DNA of 12,015 nt from FEN-1073 sp050010135. GTDB taxonomy: Bacteria > Chloroflexota > Anaerolineae > Anaerolineales > RBG-16-64-43. The position numbers and the translations under genes were made by a program. The stretch is from positions 1 to 12,015 of the forward strand of contig JBEKLP010000074.1 in the NCBI GenBank assembly GCA_050010135.1, read 5' to 3'. Shown one piece after another: positions 6,306 to 12,015 of this stretch. Each line of letters begins with the position of its first letter. The stretch's first letter is position 1. The notes beneath the pieces are model-generated. The model saw only the letters and a program-made list of their open reading frames with translations, was not told the DNA's origin and made no database searches.

Positions 6306-7487
6306 TTAGGAAGGCCCGGTGGAATCCCTTCGTTTATTTCCAAACAGGAGGATCCCGAGGAATGCCAGAAAAGTCGCCGTCAGGCTGCCCAGAACCACCG
6401 GCGTCATCGCCGCCGCTCCGGCGCGTTCCATCAACACGCCCATCAATCCGGGGAGCACCATCCCGCCGATGCTGTCTCCCAGAAGGATCAAGCTGCTGAT
6501 GCGGGCCGTCAAGGGGACGGATTGCCCGGCCAGGGTGTAGCCGGTCGGCCAGATCGGGGCCAGGCAGAAGCCGATGCCCGCCGCCGCGATCCACAGCACG
6601 GCGGGAGATGCCGGCGCCAGGATGAGCAGGCACAGGAAGGCGGCGCCGCCCGCGAGCGCGACCGGAATAATCTGCCGGGGAGAAAATCGGAGCGCGGCGG
6701 GAATGGAGATCAGCCGTCCGATGGTAAAGGCCAGCCAGAATATCGACGTCAAGTACGCCGCCCGGACGGCGTCTGCCAAATGCAGGGTGATTGCGTAGGT
6801 GTAAACCCATCCCCCGAAGGTCAATTCCGCGCCGACGTAAAAGAACAGAAACAACGCGGCCGAGATGACGATCGGCGCCACGGAAGGCTGCACCCCGCCC
6901 GCGTTGCCGCCGGAAGATTGCCTCGGTGACGAAATAGGCGCGTTTATCGAAGCCAGTACGATCACGCCGACGGTCGTGTCGATCACTGCGAGCAAAAGGT
7001 AAACATCCGAATAATCACCTCCGGCTGAGATCAGTAACCCGAGGAGGAACGGGCTGAGAAAAGCGCCCAATCCGAAGAAGAAGTGAAGCGCATTGATGAA
7101 GGGTCCGGCTTTTTCTCCATGCGTCCACAGCAGGAGCGTATTGGCACCGGTGTTGACCAATCCCCCCGTGATTCCCTTGACGATGAACAAAATCAGCAAC
7201 AGCCCGTACCAGGGCACATGCGGAACCAGGAAAAAAAGAGCCGCCGAAAAAAATTGCGCCGTGCCCAACACGAACCGGCCGGGAACCCGGCCGAACAACC
7301 CGCCGCCCAGCAGTGTGCCCAGCGCAGCGCCACCTGCGCTGAGGAAGAAAATCAACCCGATCGCGCCCAGTGTGCTCCCGGTTTGAGCGGCGAGGGCCGG
7401 CAACGTCGGCCCGACCACCGCCATATCCAATCCCAGGCAGATGAATAAAAGAAAATATCCGCTCGAACGCCGGATGGCATTGCCCAT
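6306..7487 (-). CDS. Major facilitator superfamily transporter, MFSD4/NaGLT1-like
   Basis: This is a 393-residue inner-membrane protein with about 12 hydrophobic segments, the usual size for the major facilitator superfamily. Residues 102-150 (VKGITGGLVNTGANTLLLW, then GEKAGPFINALHFFFGLGAFLSP) resemble the MFSD4/NaGLT1 and FucP-related group, several members of which carry sugars. A hydrophilic loop near 190-205 separates the two six-helix halves. ATG 7487 is preferred because GGGAG lies 8 bases upstream; a TTG at 7502 in frame would add five residues. It follows the family 1 glycosidase by 93 bp on the same strand, so uptake of a glucoside or of its hydrolysis product is a reasonable guess. 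The substrate cannot be read from sequence. Confidence 0.88.
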   Translation of the reverse strand: MGNAIRRSSGYFLLFICLGLDMAVVGPTLPALAAQTGSTLGAIGLIFFLSAGGAALGTLLGGGLFGRVPGRFVLGTAQFFSAALFFLVPHVPWYGLLLILFIVKGITGGLVNTGANTLLLWTHGEKAGPFINALHFFFGLGAFLSPFLLGLLISAGGDYSDVYLLLAVIDTTVGVIVLASINAPISSPRQSSGGNAGGVQPSVAPIVISAALFLFFYVGAELTFGGWVYTYAITLHLADAVRAAYLTSIFWLAFTIGRLISIPAALRFSPRQIIPVALAGGAAFLCLLILAPASPAVLWIAAAGIGFCLAPIWPTGYTLAGQSVPLTARISSLILLGDSIGGMVLPGLMGVLMERAGAAAMTPVVLGSLTATFLAFLGILLFGNKRRDSTGPS

Positions 7488-7556
7488 CGTTTCTTCTCCC
7501 AATGAAAGAACGTGATGCTTCTTCTCGTCTCCCCCGTAGTCGGAAGGCTGCTATCC

Positions 7557-7589
7557 CCCGGGTCCATATCTCCCGATGGATCACCCGGG
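7557..7589 (-). repeat. Inverted repeat overlapping the glycosidase stop codon
   Basis: CCCGGGT (7557-7563) and ACCCGGG (7583-7589) can pair over a 19-base loop. The right arm covers the last codons and first stop base of the glycosidase gene. No T-run follows on the minus strand, so this is more likely a between-gene RNA hairpin (stability or partial read-through control before the transporter) than a terminator, or it may be fortuitous. Confidence 0.35.
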
Positions 7590-8906
7590 AAACAACGTAT
7601 CGGCGATCTCCGGTGCATACCGCCGGACCATGTCGCTGGTCAGGCCGTTCTCATGGCAGATTTCGGCGTAGAATTTTCCCGAAGGCCGCTCGGTCCGTAC
7701 CTGCGTTTCGGGATCGAGCGCCCAGAGTCCGAAACGCTGCGTCCAGCCCCGTTCCCACTCGAAGTTATCCACCAAACTCCAATGGTAGTACCCGCGCACC
7801 GGAGATCCGGTGTTGATCGCCTTCCACACCTGGTGCAGGTGCAGCGCCAGGTATCGCGGCCGGATGGAGTCCGACTCGTCCTCGATTCCGTTTTCCATGA
7901 TGTAGATCGGCAGGCCGAAGGAATGCGCCCATCGGATCGCCATCCGCATTCCATCGGGGACGTTGGCGTACATTCCGACGTCGCTGAGGTCGGATCCTTC
8001 CGGATAGAAACGGCGGGCGAAGAGCTCCCCGGCATGGCGCAGGTCGAAGGAAACGTGATCGGTCGAATAGTAATTCACCCCGAGGTAATCCTGCGTCCCG
8101 GCCGCTTTCGCCACCCGTTCCCGGCCGATCGGGAACCGCAGGCGACCATCCTGCAGCGCCAACGGGATCAGCTGGTTGAAAATCCTCCCCTGCAGTCTCG
8201 CTCCCCAATGGTCCAAGGGATTGGCGGTATGCGGAACCATGCCGCGGTAATGGGTGGCAATGCCCACCCTGGCCGCAGGTTGAATTTCGTGGATCGCGTG
8301 ATACGCGGACGCGTGGGCCAGCACCTGATGGCGCATGACGCGGAAGGCGGCCCGGATGCTGTTGCGGCCGGGCGGAAAATCGTCCGAGGCGATCGCCGAA
8401 TAAGCATAGATGTTCGGCTCGTTGATCGTGCACCAGAAATCCGCAAGGTCCTGGAGGGCCGCGACGGTCTTGCGGGTGAAGGCTTCAAAGTGCGGGATGA
8501 CCGCCTCGTTTTCCCAACCGCCCATTTCCGAGAGCCACAGCGGGTTGGTGAAATGGTGCAGCGTCACCAGCGGCTCGATGCCCCGGGCGCGCATTCCGGA
8601 AAGCACTTCTCGATAGAACGCCAGCGCGTGATCGTCCCAGCGGCCGGGTGATGGTTCGATCCGGCTCCATTCCACCGAAAGTCGGTGGGTGTTTTGCCCG
8701 GCGGCAGCCGCTCGGTCCAGGTCCTCCTTCCAGCGTCCGCCCCACCAATCACAGGCCAGGCCGGAACGGTACCCGCGCAGGATGCGGCCGGGTTGCTGCT
8801 CCCAGGCCCACCAATCGTTGAGGCGGTTATCCCCCTCCACTTGATGGGCGGCGGTGGCCGTCCCCCACAGGAAACCTTCCGGAAAATGAAACGTGGCCTC
8901 TATCAT
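7581..8906 (-). CDS. Glycoside hydrolase family 1 (beta-glucosidase-like)
   Basis: This is a 441-residue retaining glycosidase that would release terminal sugars from beta-glycosides; there is no signal peptide, so it acts in the cytoplasm. The (beta/alpha)8 barrel motifs are complete: FLWGTATAAHQVEG at 12-25, RLSVEWSRIEP at 75-85, acid/base Glu163 in CTINEPN, LGVNYYS at 275-281, nucleophile Glu338 in YIMENG and WSLVDNFEWERGW at 376-388. Length is normal for the family. ATG 8906 has AGGAAGGA close upstream and MIEATFHFPEGFLWG fits the family N-terminus. The frame is open a further 65 codons upstream to 9101, but that part runs through a non-coding palindromic repeat and is not protein. Exact specificity (glucoside, galactoside or other) is not determined. 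It is the first gene of a likely two-gene unit with the transporter. Confidence 0.96.
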   Translation of the reverse strand: MIEATFHFPEGFLWGTATAAHQVEGDNRLNDWWAWEQQPGRILRGYRSGLACDWWGGRWKEDLDRAAAAGQNTHRLSVEWSRIEPSPGRWDDHALAFYREVLSGMRARGIEPLVTLHHFTNPLWLSEMGGWENEAVIPHFEAFTRKTVAALQDLADFWCTINEPNIYAYSAIASDDFPPGRNSIRAAFRVMRHQVLAHASAYHAIHEIQPAARVGIATHYRGMVPHTANPLDHWGARLQGRIFNQLIPLALQDGRLRFPIGRERVAKAAGTQDYLGVNYYSTDHVSFDLRHAGELFARRFYPEGSDLSDVGMYANVPDGMRMAIRWAHSFGLPIYIMENGIEDESDSIRPRYLALHLHQVWKAINTGSPVRGYYHWSLVDNFEWERGWTQRFGLWALDPETQVRTERPSGKFYAEICHENGLTSDMVRRYAPEIADTLFPG

Positions 8907-8959
8907 CGGATCCTTCCTGGTGAATTCTCTTCTGGCAAGGTATGGAAAACCAAGATTCA

Positions 8960-9084
8960 TGTCATTGCGAGCGACCGAAGGGAGCGAAGTAATTTCGATT
9001 TTCAAATTGGAAAACCCAGATTGCTTCGTTGCTTCGCTCCCCCGGCCTCGCAACGGCGGAGCCAGGGCGGGGCTCGCAATGACA
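8960..9084. repeat. Non-coding palindromic element with 13-bp terminal inverted repeats
   Basis: TGTCATTGCGAGC (8960-8972) and GCTCGCAATGACA (9072-9084) are perfect inverted repeats 125 bp end to end. Inside them GGGAGCGAAG (8980-8989) and CTTCGCTCCC (9032-9041) form a second inverted pair. The GATTGCTTCGTTGCTTCGC style interior is one I recognise from dispersed non-coding repeats in many bacterial genomes. The size and ends suit a MITE or REP-like element. It has no coding potential of its own and lies 54 bp upstream of the glycosidase start, so it may influence that promoter. Confidence 0.8.
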
Positions 9085-9193
9085 AACCCTAACTGTTTCA
9101 CACACTTGTGGCATATGTTCCATGCGTTTCTCCATGCCGTCCTGGTGCTTCAGAATATTCCGCTGATCTATCGCGAGCCGCGCGGGGTTCTCC

Positions 9194-9946
9194 CTACGCT
9201 ACGTGTCTGCTTTCCTCCGCCGGTGGGATTAGTACTTTCCCGGTGAAAATGATTTCCCGTTCCCCCGTATCTTCGAACCCCAACCCCTGGGCCAACCGAA
9301 GGGAGGAGAGATTGTCCTCTTCCAGGGAATAGAGGATATCTTTTTTACGTTCCAGCAGGTCCCGGCAAAGTGCGGCGCAAACCGACTTTCCGTATCCCCT
9401 TTCGCGTACGGCCGGATCGGTCTGGACGAAAATCTCAGCCCATTCGGAGGATTGCCAGTTCACCCCGGCCGCCGCGAGGAGCCGCTCTTCGTTGCGAATT
9501 TCGTAGAGCGGGAGACCATCCGGCGAGGAGGCGCGGGTGACGAGAACGTTGAGCACGGGTTCGAGCCGGGTGGGGTTCAGCCGGTACAACAAAACGCGCG
9601 TGGGATATTCGACCGTAAGGAGCGGGAGCACCCATAGCCCGAGGGATTCCGGTATGGAAAAGATTGCCGGAGCGGGAGAGGGAAAAGCGGCTTGAAGCAA
9701 CCCGGCCGCGGAGGCGGATCCCGGCGCGCGCAGCGTGATCAGCGGTCGGAAAAGATCCTGTCCTGTTTGGGCTCGGATAAGGAAACCGTCCTTCCGCCCC
9801 TCCCGAGAACGGTAGACCCAGATTTTAGTTTTGTTCGCGGGGTGTTCCAGCGCGTAATAGGAAATCATCGCGTCGCCCGGACGATGGATCTCCAGCAGCG
9901 ATCTGAGCGATTCCCTCTCGCCGGGCAACAGCGGTTCGACGCTCAT
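9194..9946 (-). CDS. GNAT-family acetyltransferase with unassigned N-terminal half
   Basis: This is a 250-residue protein. The C-terminal part (about 145-238) is a GNAT fold: IFVQTDPAVRERGYGKSVCAAL carries the acetyl-CoA pyrophosphate-binding motif A (R-x-x-G-x-G at 181-186), and SLEEDNLSSLRLAQGLGFEDTGER is the typical motif B region. Residues 1-140 also look folded (HPANKTKIWVYRSREGRKDGFLIRA) and could be a degenerate N-terminal GNAT-like half, as in two-domain members; I do not recognise it firmly. Substrate unknown. ATG 9946 overlaps the acyltransferase stop as ATGA, so translation is probably coupled. It is the last gene of the LysM-PlsC-GNAT operon. Confidence 0.82.
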   Translation of the reverse strand: MSVEPLLPGERESLRSLLEIHRPGDAMISYYALEHPANKTKIWVYRSREGRKDGFLIRAQTGQDLFRPLITLRAPGSASAAGLLQAAFPSPAPAIFSIPESLGLWVLPLLTVEYPTRVLLYRLNPTRLEPVLNVLVTRASSPDGLPLYEIRNEERLLAAAGVNWQSSEWAEIFVQTDPAVRERGYGKSVCAALCRDLLERKKDILYSLEEDNLSSLRLAQGLGFEDTGEREIIFTGKVLIPPAEESRHVA

Positions 9947-10605
9947 GCGCCCGCCTCGGGACAGTGCGAAGAAAGCTGGGGCGGATCGGCGTATTCCCCG
10001 CGATAAGCTGGCGGAAGCAGCGCGGCGATGGCGCCCATGATCTCGTCGGTCCCCTTTTCCAGCTCGGCGCCTTTGGCCCGCGGAGAAATATCCAGTCGAT
10101 AAGGCTTTCCGATCCGGACGGCGATCCGCGAGCGGCGCAGGTGGAGCAAATCGCGGACAAACGATTCCGTGCCTCGCACCGCCATCGGTAAAACCGGAAC
10201 GCCCGAGCGGCTTGCCAGCAGAGCCGCGCCGCCCCGGGCGCGGATCAGCGCGTGGGTCTCCCGGCTGCGGGTGCCTTCCGGGGACATTCCGAGAATGCCG
10301 CCGGACTGCAAATGGCGGATGGCTTCCCGCAGCGCTTCGTGGTCCGCCTCAAATTGTCGCACCCAGACGCAACCCATCCCATCGAAGAGTAGACGCAGGA
10401 ACGGATTGCGGCGGTATTTCTCCGCCGCGAAGACGCGGATCCGGCGCGGAACAGCGATGAGCAGCAGCGGGGGATCGACATAGCTAAGGTGGTTGGTTGT
10501 GAGCAAAAAGCCGCCGTCGGCGGGTATGTTTTCTGCGCCTTCGACGGTCACCTTCGACACCAGACGGAGGAAAAAACTAATGACGCTTCGAACGAAAAAA
10601 TACAT
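9943..10605 (-). CDS. 1-acyl-sn-glycerol-3-phosphate acyltransferase (PlsC family)
   Basis: This is a 220-residue membrane-associated acyltransferase that would add the second fatty acid to lysophosphatidic acid in phospholipid synthesis, or acylate a related lipid. The family blocks are in order: catalytic NHLSYVDPP (38-46, the H-x4-D motif with His39 and Asp44), RRNPFLRLLFDGMGCVWVRQ (65-84), the phosphate-binding SPEGTRSR (108-115) and SGVPVLPMAVRG (134-145). The N-terminal 17 residues are hydrophobic. ATG 10605 is 11 bp past the LysM gene stop with GAGGA 7 bases upstream. A longer open frame upstream to 11166 lies antiphase to the LysM gene and is not real. The downstream GNAT gene overlaps by 4 bp. 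Confidence 0.94.
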   Translation of the reverse strand: MYFFVRSVISFFLRLVSKVTVEGAENIPADGGFLLTTNHLSYVDPPLLLIAVPRRIRVFAAEKYRRNPFLRLLFDGMGCVWVRQFEADHEALREAIRHLQSGGILGMSPEGTRSRETHALIRARGGAALLASRSGVPVLPMAVRGTESFVRDLLHLRRSRIAVRIGKPYRLDISPRAKGAELEKGTDEIMGAIAALLPPAYRGEYADPPQLSSHCPEAGA

Positions 10606-10616
10606 GCCGCGATTCC

Positions 10617-11561
10617 TCAGGGCCGGGCTTGAAGGATGAGCTCGTATTTTACCGGTTGTCCGGATAATGCAAATGCGCTCAGCACGAGATGCTGCGGCGC
10701 ACCCTGCGCCACCGGCCCCTCGATGCGGGAGATCCGGAATCCGATCGGTTGCCCTCCGGCGTCCAGGAGCGTCAGCGCCGCGTCCAACCGGGCGGCCGGT
10801 GAGGACGCCTGCGGATCCACTTGATAATCGACCGTCACTTCCATTCCATCCGTCAGCATCCGGGACGTCTCTTTCAAAATGGTCAGCGGGAGCGTCACCG
10901 CATCTTCTGCGGAGCGGACTGCGCTGAGGATTTCCACTCGCAGGATGTCGTCGTGCGATTCCTCCGGCGGAAAGAACGCGGCGGCGGCCGTCCGGGCGCC
11001 GGCGGGAAGCACCATCAAGGGCAACCCAATCTCGCGCACGGCGGAAGGATAGCCCGTTGCGGAAGCGTACAAAGAAAATCGGATGGAGACTCCCGAAACC
11101 GGGTCGGATCCCGGATTGCCGATCAGCGCGAGGCACCATTTTCCGCCGCCGGTCTGGTAGAAACAACGTGGAAATTGCACCTGCAGTTCCACCGGGGTCG
11201 GCGAGGGCTGAATCGTGCCATCCGATCCGGAGGCGCTCGGGATGATCAGGACCGTCCCAATCGAGAGCGCATTCGGATCCACGCCGGGATTGGCCTTCTG
11301 GATGTCCTCCACCTTTATACCGAAGCGGGTCGCGATTCCTCCCAACGTGTCGCCCTTTTTAACCGTGTAGGTCGTCGGCGTATTGGTAGGCATGGGCGAT
11401 GGGGTCAGTGTCACCAGCTGCGTGGGAAAAACCAGTGTGGGAGATGTGGTGGGCGACAACCATTGAACCGGCGTGGGAAAAGCAGGTATGGGCGTCGCGA
11501 CGGCGCGGCAACCCGCCAGGAAAATGATCAAAAATTCCAGCCCTATTCTGCGGATAAACAT
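10617..11561 (-). CDS. LysM-domain lipoprotein with Thr/Pro linker
   Basis: This is a 314-residue surface lipoprotein. The signal peptide ends in FLAGC, so Cys18 is the likely lipidated residue. Residues 19-63 form a Pro/Thr-rich spacer. One LysM domain lies at 64-108 (YTVKKGDTLGGIATRFG, then VLIIP), which binds N-acetylglucosamine chains such as peptidoglycan. Residues 115-314 form a beta-rich region I cannot assign; it contains CFYQTGGGKWCLALIGNPG with two cysteines that could pair. The start is set by the lipoprotein signal. There is no ribosome binding site, but TATAAT stands 7 bases upstream of ATG 11561. A TTG at 11591 would extend the frame but breaks the signal peptide pattern. It is the first gene of an operon with PlsC and GNAT; their functional link to it is not evident. 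Confidence 0.88.
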   Translation of the reverse strand: MFIRRIGLEFLIIFLAGCRAVATPIPAFPTPVQWLSPTTSPTLVFPTQLVTLTPSPMPTNTPTTYTVKKGDTLGGIATRFGIKVEDIQKANPGVDPNALSIGTVLIIPSASGSDGTIQPSPTPVELQVQFPRCFYQTGGGKWCLALIGNPGSDPVSGVSIRFSLYASATGYPSAVREIGLPLMVLPAGARTAAAAFFPPEESHDDILRVEILSAVRSAEDAVTLPLTILKETSRMLTDGMEVTVDYQVDPQASSPAARLDAALTLLDAGGQPIGFRISRIEGPVAQGAPQHLVLSAFALSGQPVKYELILQARP

Positions 11562-11568
11562 GGCTGGG

Positions 11569-11574
11569 ATTATA
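11569..11574 (-). promoter_or_regulatory. -10 box of the LysM-PlsC-GNAT operon
   Basis: A perfect TATAAT on the minus strand ends 7 bases before the ATG at 11561, so transcription would begin at or next to the start codon, giving a leaderless message. No good -35 hexamer is present at 16-18 bases and there is no true extended -10 (the preceding bases are TTG). This is supported by the hexamer and by the absence of a Shine-Dalgarno sequence. Confidence 0.45.
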
Positions 11575-11692
11575 CAACCTGGGAAAGGCAACGCCCTACC
11601 TGTTCGCCGTTGTCAGAATATGATTTTGTCCATTCATTATTATTATTGCTAAACTAGGAACGTTTTCGGTTCGATTGTATGAACTTTAAATC

Positions 11693-11753
11693 TTAACGCA
11701 AAGACGCTAAGGCGCAAAGAAATTGCTGCGGTTTCCTTTGCGCCCTTTGCGTC
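11693..11753. repeat. Non-coding palindromic repeat (CTTTGCG type)
   Basis: The left arm GACGCTAAGGCGCAAAG (11703-11719, preceded by TTAACGCAAA) pairs with the right arm CTTTGCGCCCTTTGCGTC (11736-11753) apart from a bulge and a mismatch. The arms also carry shorter direct repeats of CGCAAAG. This TTAACGCAAAGACGC / CTTTGCG pattern is one I recognise as a dispersed intergenic repeat in unrelated bacteria. A further imperfect GC hairpin follows at 11760-11784, close to the end of the cation transporter gene; it lacks a T-run. Confidence 0.7.
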
Positions 11754-11806
11754 CCTGGCCCGCCCGGTGGGCTGCCCGGGGCGGTATTCGCGGTGAGGTT
11801 TGGTTT

Positions 11807-12015
11807 CTATTTCTCATCCCCCGTTTTGCCGTTTTCCGCGGGCGAAGAAGAATCCGGCTCGACATGGATCACCACCCGCCCGAGTTCCGGTTCGCGGGCT
11901 CGCAAGGCCCGCTCGAACTGTTCGGTGAACGCGTGCGCGTCGCGGATCGCGATATCGGGGCTGAACAGGCAATGAAAGCTGACCACCAGATCCTCTTCGA
12001 CCCGGCGCACGTTCA
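11807..12015 (-). CDS. Cation diffusion facilitator family transporter, C-terminal part
   Basis: Only the last 68 or so codons are visible; the frame is open to the right edge, so this is the 3' end of a larger gene. RRVEEDLVVSFHCLFSPDIA, then FERALRAREPELGRVVIHVEP, matches the cytoplasmic ferredoxin-like dimerisation domain that ends divalent metal exporters of the cation diffusion facilitator family: the alpha-beta ending and IHVEP are characteristic. The tail after it (DSSSPAENGKTGDEK) is hydrophilic. The transmembrane part is outside the window, so the assignment rests on this domain alone. Confidence 0.62.
   Translation of the reverse strand, partial: NVRRVEEDLVVSFHCLFSPDIAIRDAHAFTEQFERALRAREPELGRVVIHVEPDSSSPAENGKTGDEK

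Noticed and set aside
8907..9101. 65-codon N-terminal extension of the glycosidase
   Set aside because: It translates the palindromic element, lacks homology to family 1 enzymes, and a good start with a binding site exists at 8906.
10606..11166. 187-codon N-terminal extension of the acyltransferase
   Set aside because: It lies in another frame of the well-supported LysM lipoprotein gene; the PlsC family N-terminus fits the ATG at 10605.
11626..11655. Plus-strand promoter-like boxes TTGTCC-N18-TAAACT
   Set aside because: No plus-strand gene follows within the window and the region is AT-rich, so the match is probably fortuitous.

Overview
The window looks like a piece of a moderately GC-rich bacterial chromosome, most likely from the phylum Chloroflexota (Anaerolineae-like). 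This is an inference from gene content: an archaeal-type HMG-CoA synthase beside a class II HMG-CoA reductase, an ECF sigma factor coupled to a DUF5667-type membrane protein, a secreted DUF5666 protein with a Thr/Pro-rich 'TPTPTATPTPTNTPT' tail, and a LysM lipoprotein with a similar linker. No rRNA, tRNA, phage, transposase or CRISPR array was found. Both ends of the window cut through genes.

Layout. (1) 1-2130, minus strand: hydroxymethylglutaryl-CoA reductase followed 6 bp later by HMG-CoA synthase, which runs off the left edge. These are two consecutive steps of the mevalonate (isoprenoid) pathway. (2) 2406-3876, minus strand: an ECF sigma factor whose 3' end overlaps the gene for a single-span membrane protein that is probably its partner or antagonist. 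(3) 3877-4292: a 416-bp divergent intergenic region with two similar ECF-type promoter candidates (TGTAAC-N16-CGTT), one facing each way. (4) 4293-5583, plus strand: a secreted Ig-like-fold protein and a secreted DUF5666 protein, probably one transcript. They end at a strong bidirectional terminator shared with the convergent hsp20 gene (5697-6146, minus).

(5) 6306-8906, minus strand: a family 1 beta-glycosidase followed by a major facilitator transporter of the MFSD4/NaGLT1-like type, plausibly a small sugar uptake and hydrolysis unit. Its upstream region carries a 125-bp non-coding element with 13-bp terminal inverted repeats. (6) 9194-11561, minus strand: a tightly packed operon of LysM lipoprotein, PlsC-type acyltransferase and GNAT acetyltransferase. 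The gaps are 11 bp and then an ATGA overlap. Its promoter suggests a leaderless or nearly leaderless transcript. (7) 11562-11806: an intergenic region with a second non-coding palindromic repeat, then the C-terminal end of a probable cation diffusion facilitator on the minus strand.

Most of the window is ordinary housekeeping and envelope content. The part most worth following is the sigma factor / membrane protein / divergent secreted protein region. There a gene arrangement and a pair of matching promoter candidates suggest a self-regulated envelope-response module whose output includes two secreted proteins of unknown function.
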